Made by a program: the position numbers and the translations under genes. Below the pieces are notes generated by a model. It saw only the letters and a program-made list of their open reading frames with translations, searched no databases and was not told where the DNA came from. Shown piece by piece: positions 6,025-6,229 of a DNA stretch of 6,229 nt (position 1 is the stretch's first letter; each line of letters opens with the position of its first letter). The DNA is from Victivallales bacterium (GTDB taxonomy: Bacteria > Verrucomicrobiota > Lentisphaeria > Oligosphaerales > Oligosphaeraceae): positions 1 through 6,229 of the forward strand of contig JAGCTA010000029.1 of NCBI GenBank assembly GCA_017963875.1. The letters run 5' to 3'.

Positions 6025-6156
6025 ACGAGCCTCGATATCTTCTGGATCAAGGACAAGTCACTAGAAGACTTCGACATCCTCTCCAAGCCCGAAACGCACG
6101 CCGATAACATCATCGAGAACCTTATCAAAGCGCTTTGGGGAACTTTCAAGAATTGA
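6025..6156 (+). pseudogene. C-terminal scrap resembling type I methyltransferase HsdM
   Basis: Downstream of RhuM, after TAG at 6022-6024, 43 codons read TSLDIFWIKDKSLEDFDILS, then KPETHADNIIENLIKALWGT, then FKN and TGA (6154-6156). Type I restriction-modification DNA methyltransferase subunits (N6_Mtase family) commonly end with LDIFWLKDxSLEDxxxLPxPxxxAxEIVExLxxALExF, which this matches in order. The catalytic NPPF motif and S-adenosylmethionine site are absent. There is no start codon or ribosome site. It is best read as debris of a type I system to which RhuM once belonged; normal order would put the rest of hsdM upstream, so rearrangement is implied. Confidence 0.68.
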
Positions 6157-6199
6157 AACAGCAGTTATATTAGTGGAATTTTCACATTTTCATTCGAGA

Positions 6200-6229
6200 T
6201 AAACCATGCGAAAACTCAAAACTGACATC
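6200..6229 (+). repeat. Right copy of the 30-bp direct repeat
   Basis: Matches 4781-4810 at 28 of 30 bases and continues out of the window. It includes six bases before the ATG, so the similarity is not confined to codons. Confidence 0.85.
6206..6229 (+). CDS. Start of an FAD-dependent oxidoreductase (partial)
   Basis: The ATG at 6206 opens MRKLKTDI, identical in protein to the first eight residues of the stub at 4787, where the sequence goes on to the GGGAGG dinucleotide-binding loop. Only eight codons are inside the window, so the identity is inferred from the other copy. No strong Shine-Dalgarno sequence is visible before it. Whether this copy is full length cannot be seen here. Confidence 0.55.

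Noticed and set aside
6011..6205. Terminator after RhuM or a promoter for the oxidoreductase at 6206
   Set aside because: No GC-rich hairpin with a T-tract is visible, and the AT-rich elements (TATATT at 6166-6171) lack a properly spaced -35 partner.

Overview
The window looks like an accessory, gene-decay-rich stretch of a bacterial chromosome with roughly balanced base composition. Strong Shine-Dalgarno sequences precede the intact genes. Large secreted TIM-barrel proteins, FAD-oxidoreductase starts, RhuM and GC-rich hairpin repeats suggest a carbohydrate-degrading anaerobe of the PVC group (Kiritimatiellota or Lentisphaerota type, gut or rumen). That assignment is inferred from general gene character only; no marker gene is present.

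Left half (1-3494, minus strand): two tandem paralogs encode secreted multidomain proteins with a signal peptide, an N-terminal beta-sandwich or carbohydrate-binding-like part and a glycosidase-like TIM barrel. The upstream copy is complete (1596-3494). The downstream copy runs off the left edge (1-1407, first 469 codons). Between them lies about 2.3 copies of a 70-bp tandem repeat rich in nested GC hairpins.

Middle (3563-4367): a gene graveyard. A third paralog is reduced to a short central piece fused out of frame to its own C-terminus. Next to it is the C-terminal winged-helix tail of an AAA/archaeal-type ATPase. On the plus strand, a DUF4160 gene is interrupted by one in-frame TGA and overlaps an intact DUF2442 gene (4324-4734). 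This pair is preceded by a perfect extended -10 box overlapping an inverted repeat.

Right (4787-6229, plus strand): the first 20 codons of an FAD-dependent oxidoreductase are cut off and joined to an unidentified tail. An intact RhuM-family gene (4958-6010) follows, then a C-terminal scrap resembling the type I restriction methyltransferase HsdM. At the very edge the same oxidoreductase start appears again (6206-6229). RhuM is thus flanked by near-identical 30-bp direct repeats and by apparent restriction-modification debris.

The genes do not form one pathway. The left part is a polysaccharide-degradation-type paralog array; the right part is mobile or defence-associated material. Nothing here is clearly a new system. 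The most notable signals are the paralog array with its hairpin repeat, the deletion-fusion relic, the interrupted DUF4160 gene with its overlapping partner, and the repeat-flanked RhuM segment.
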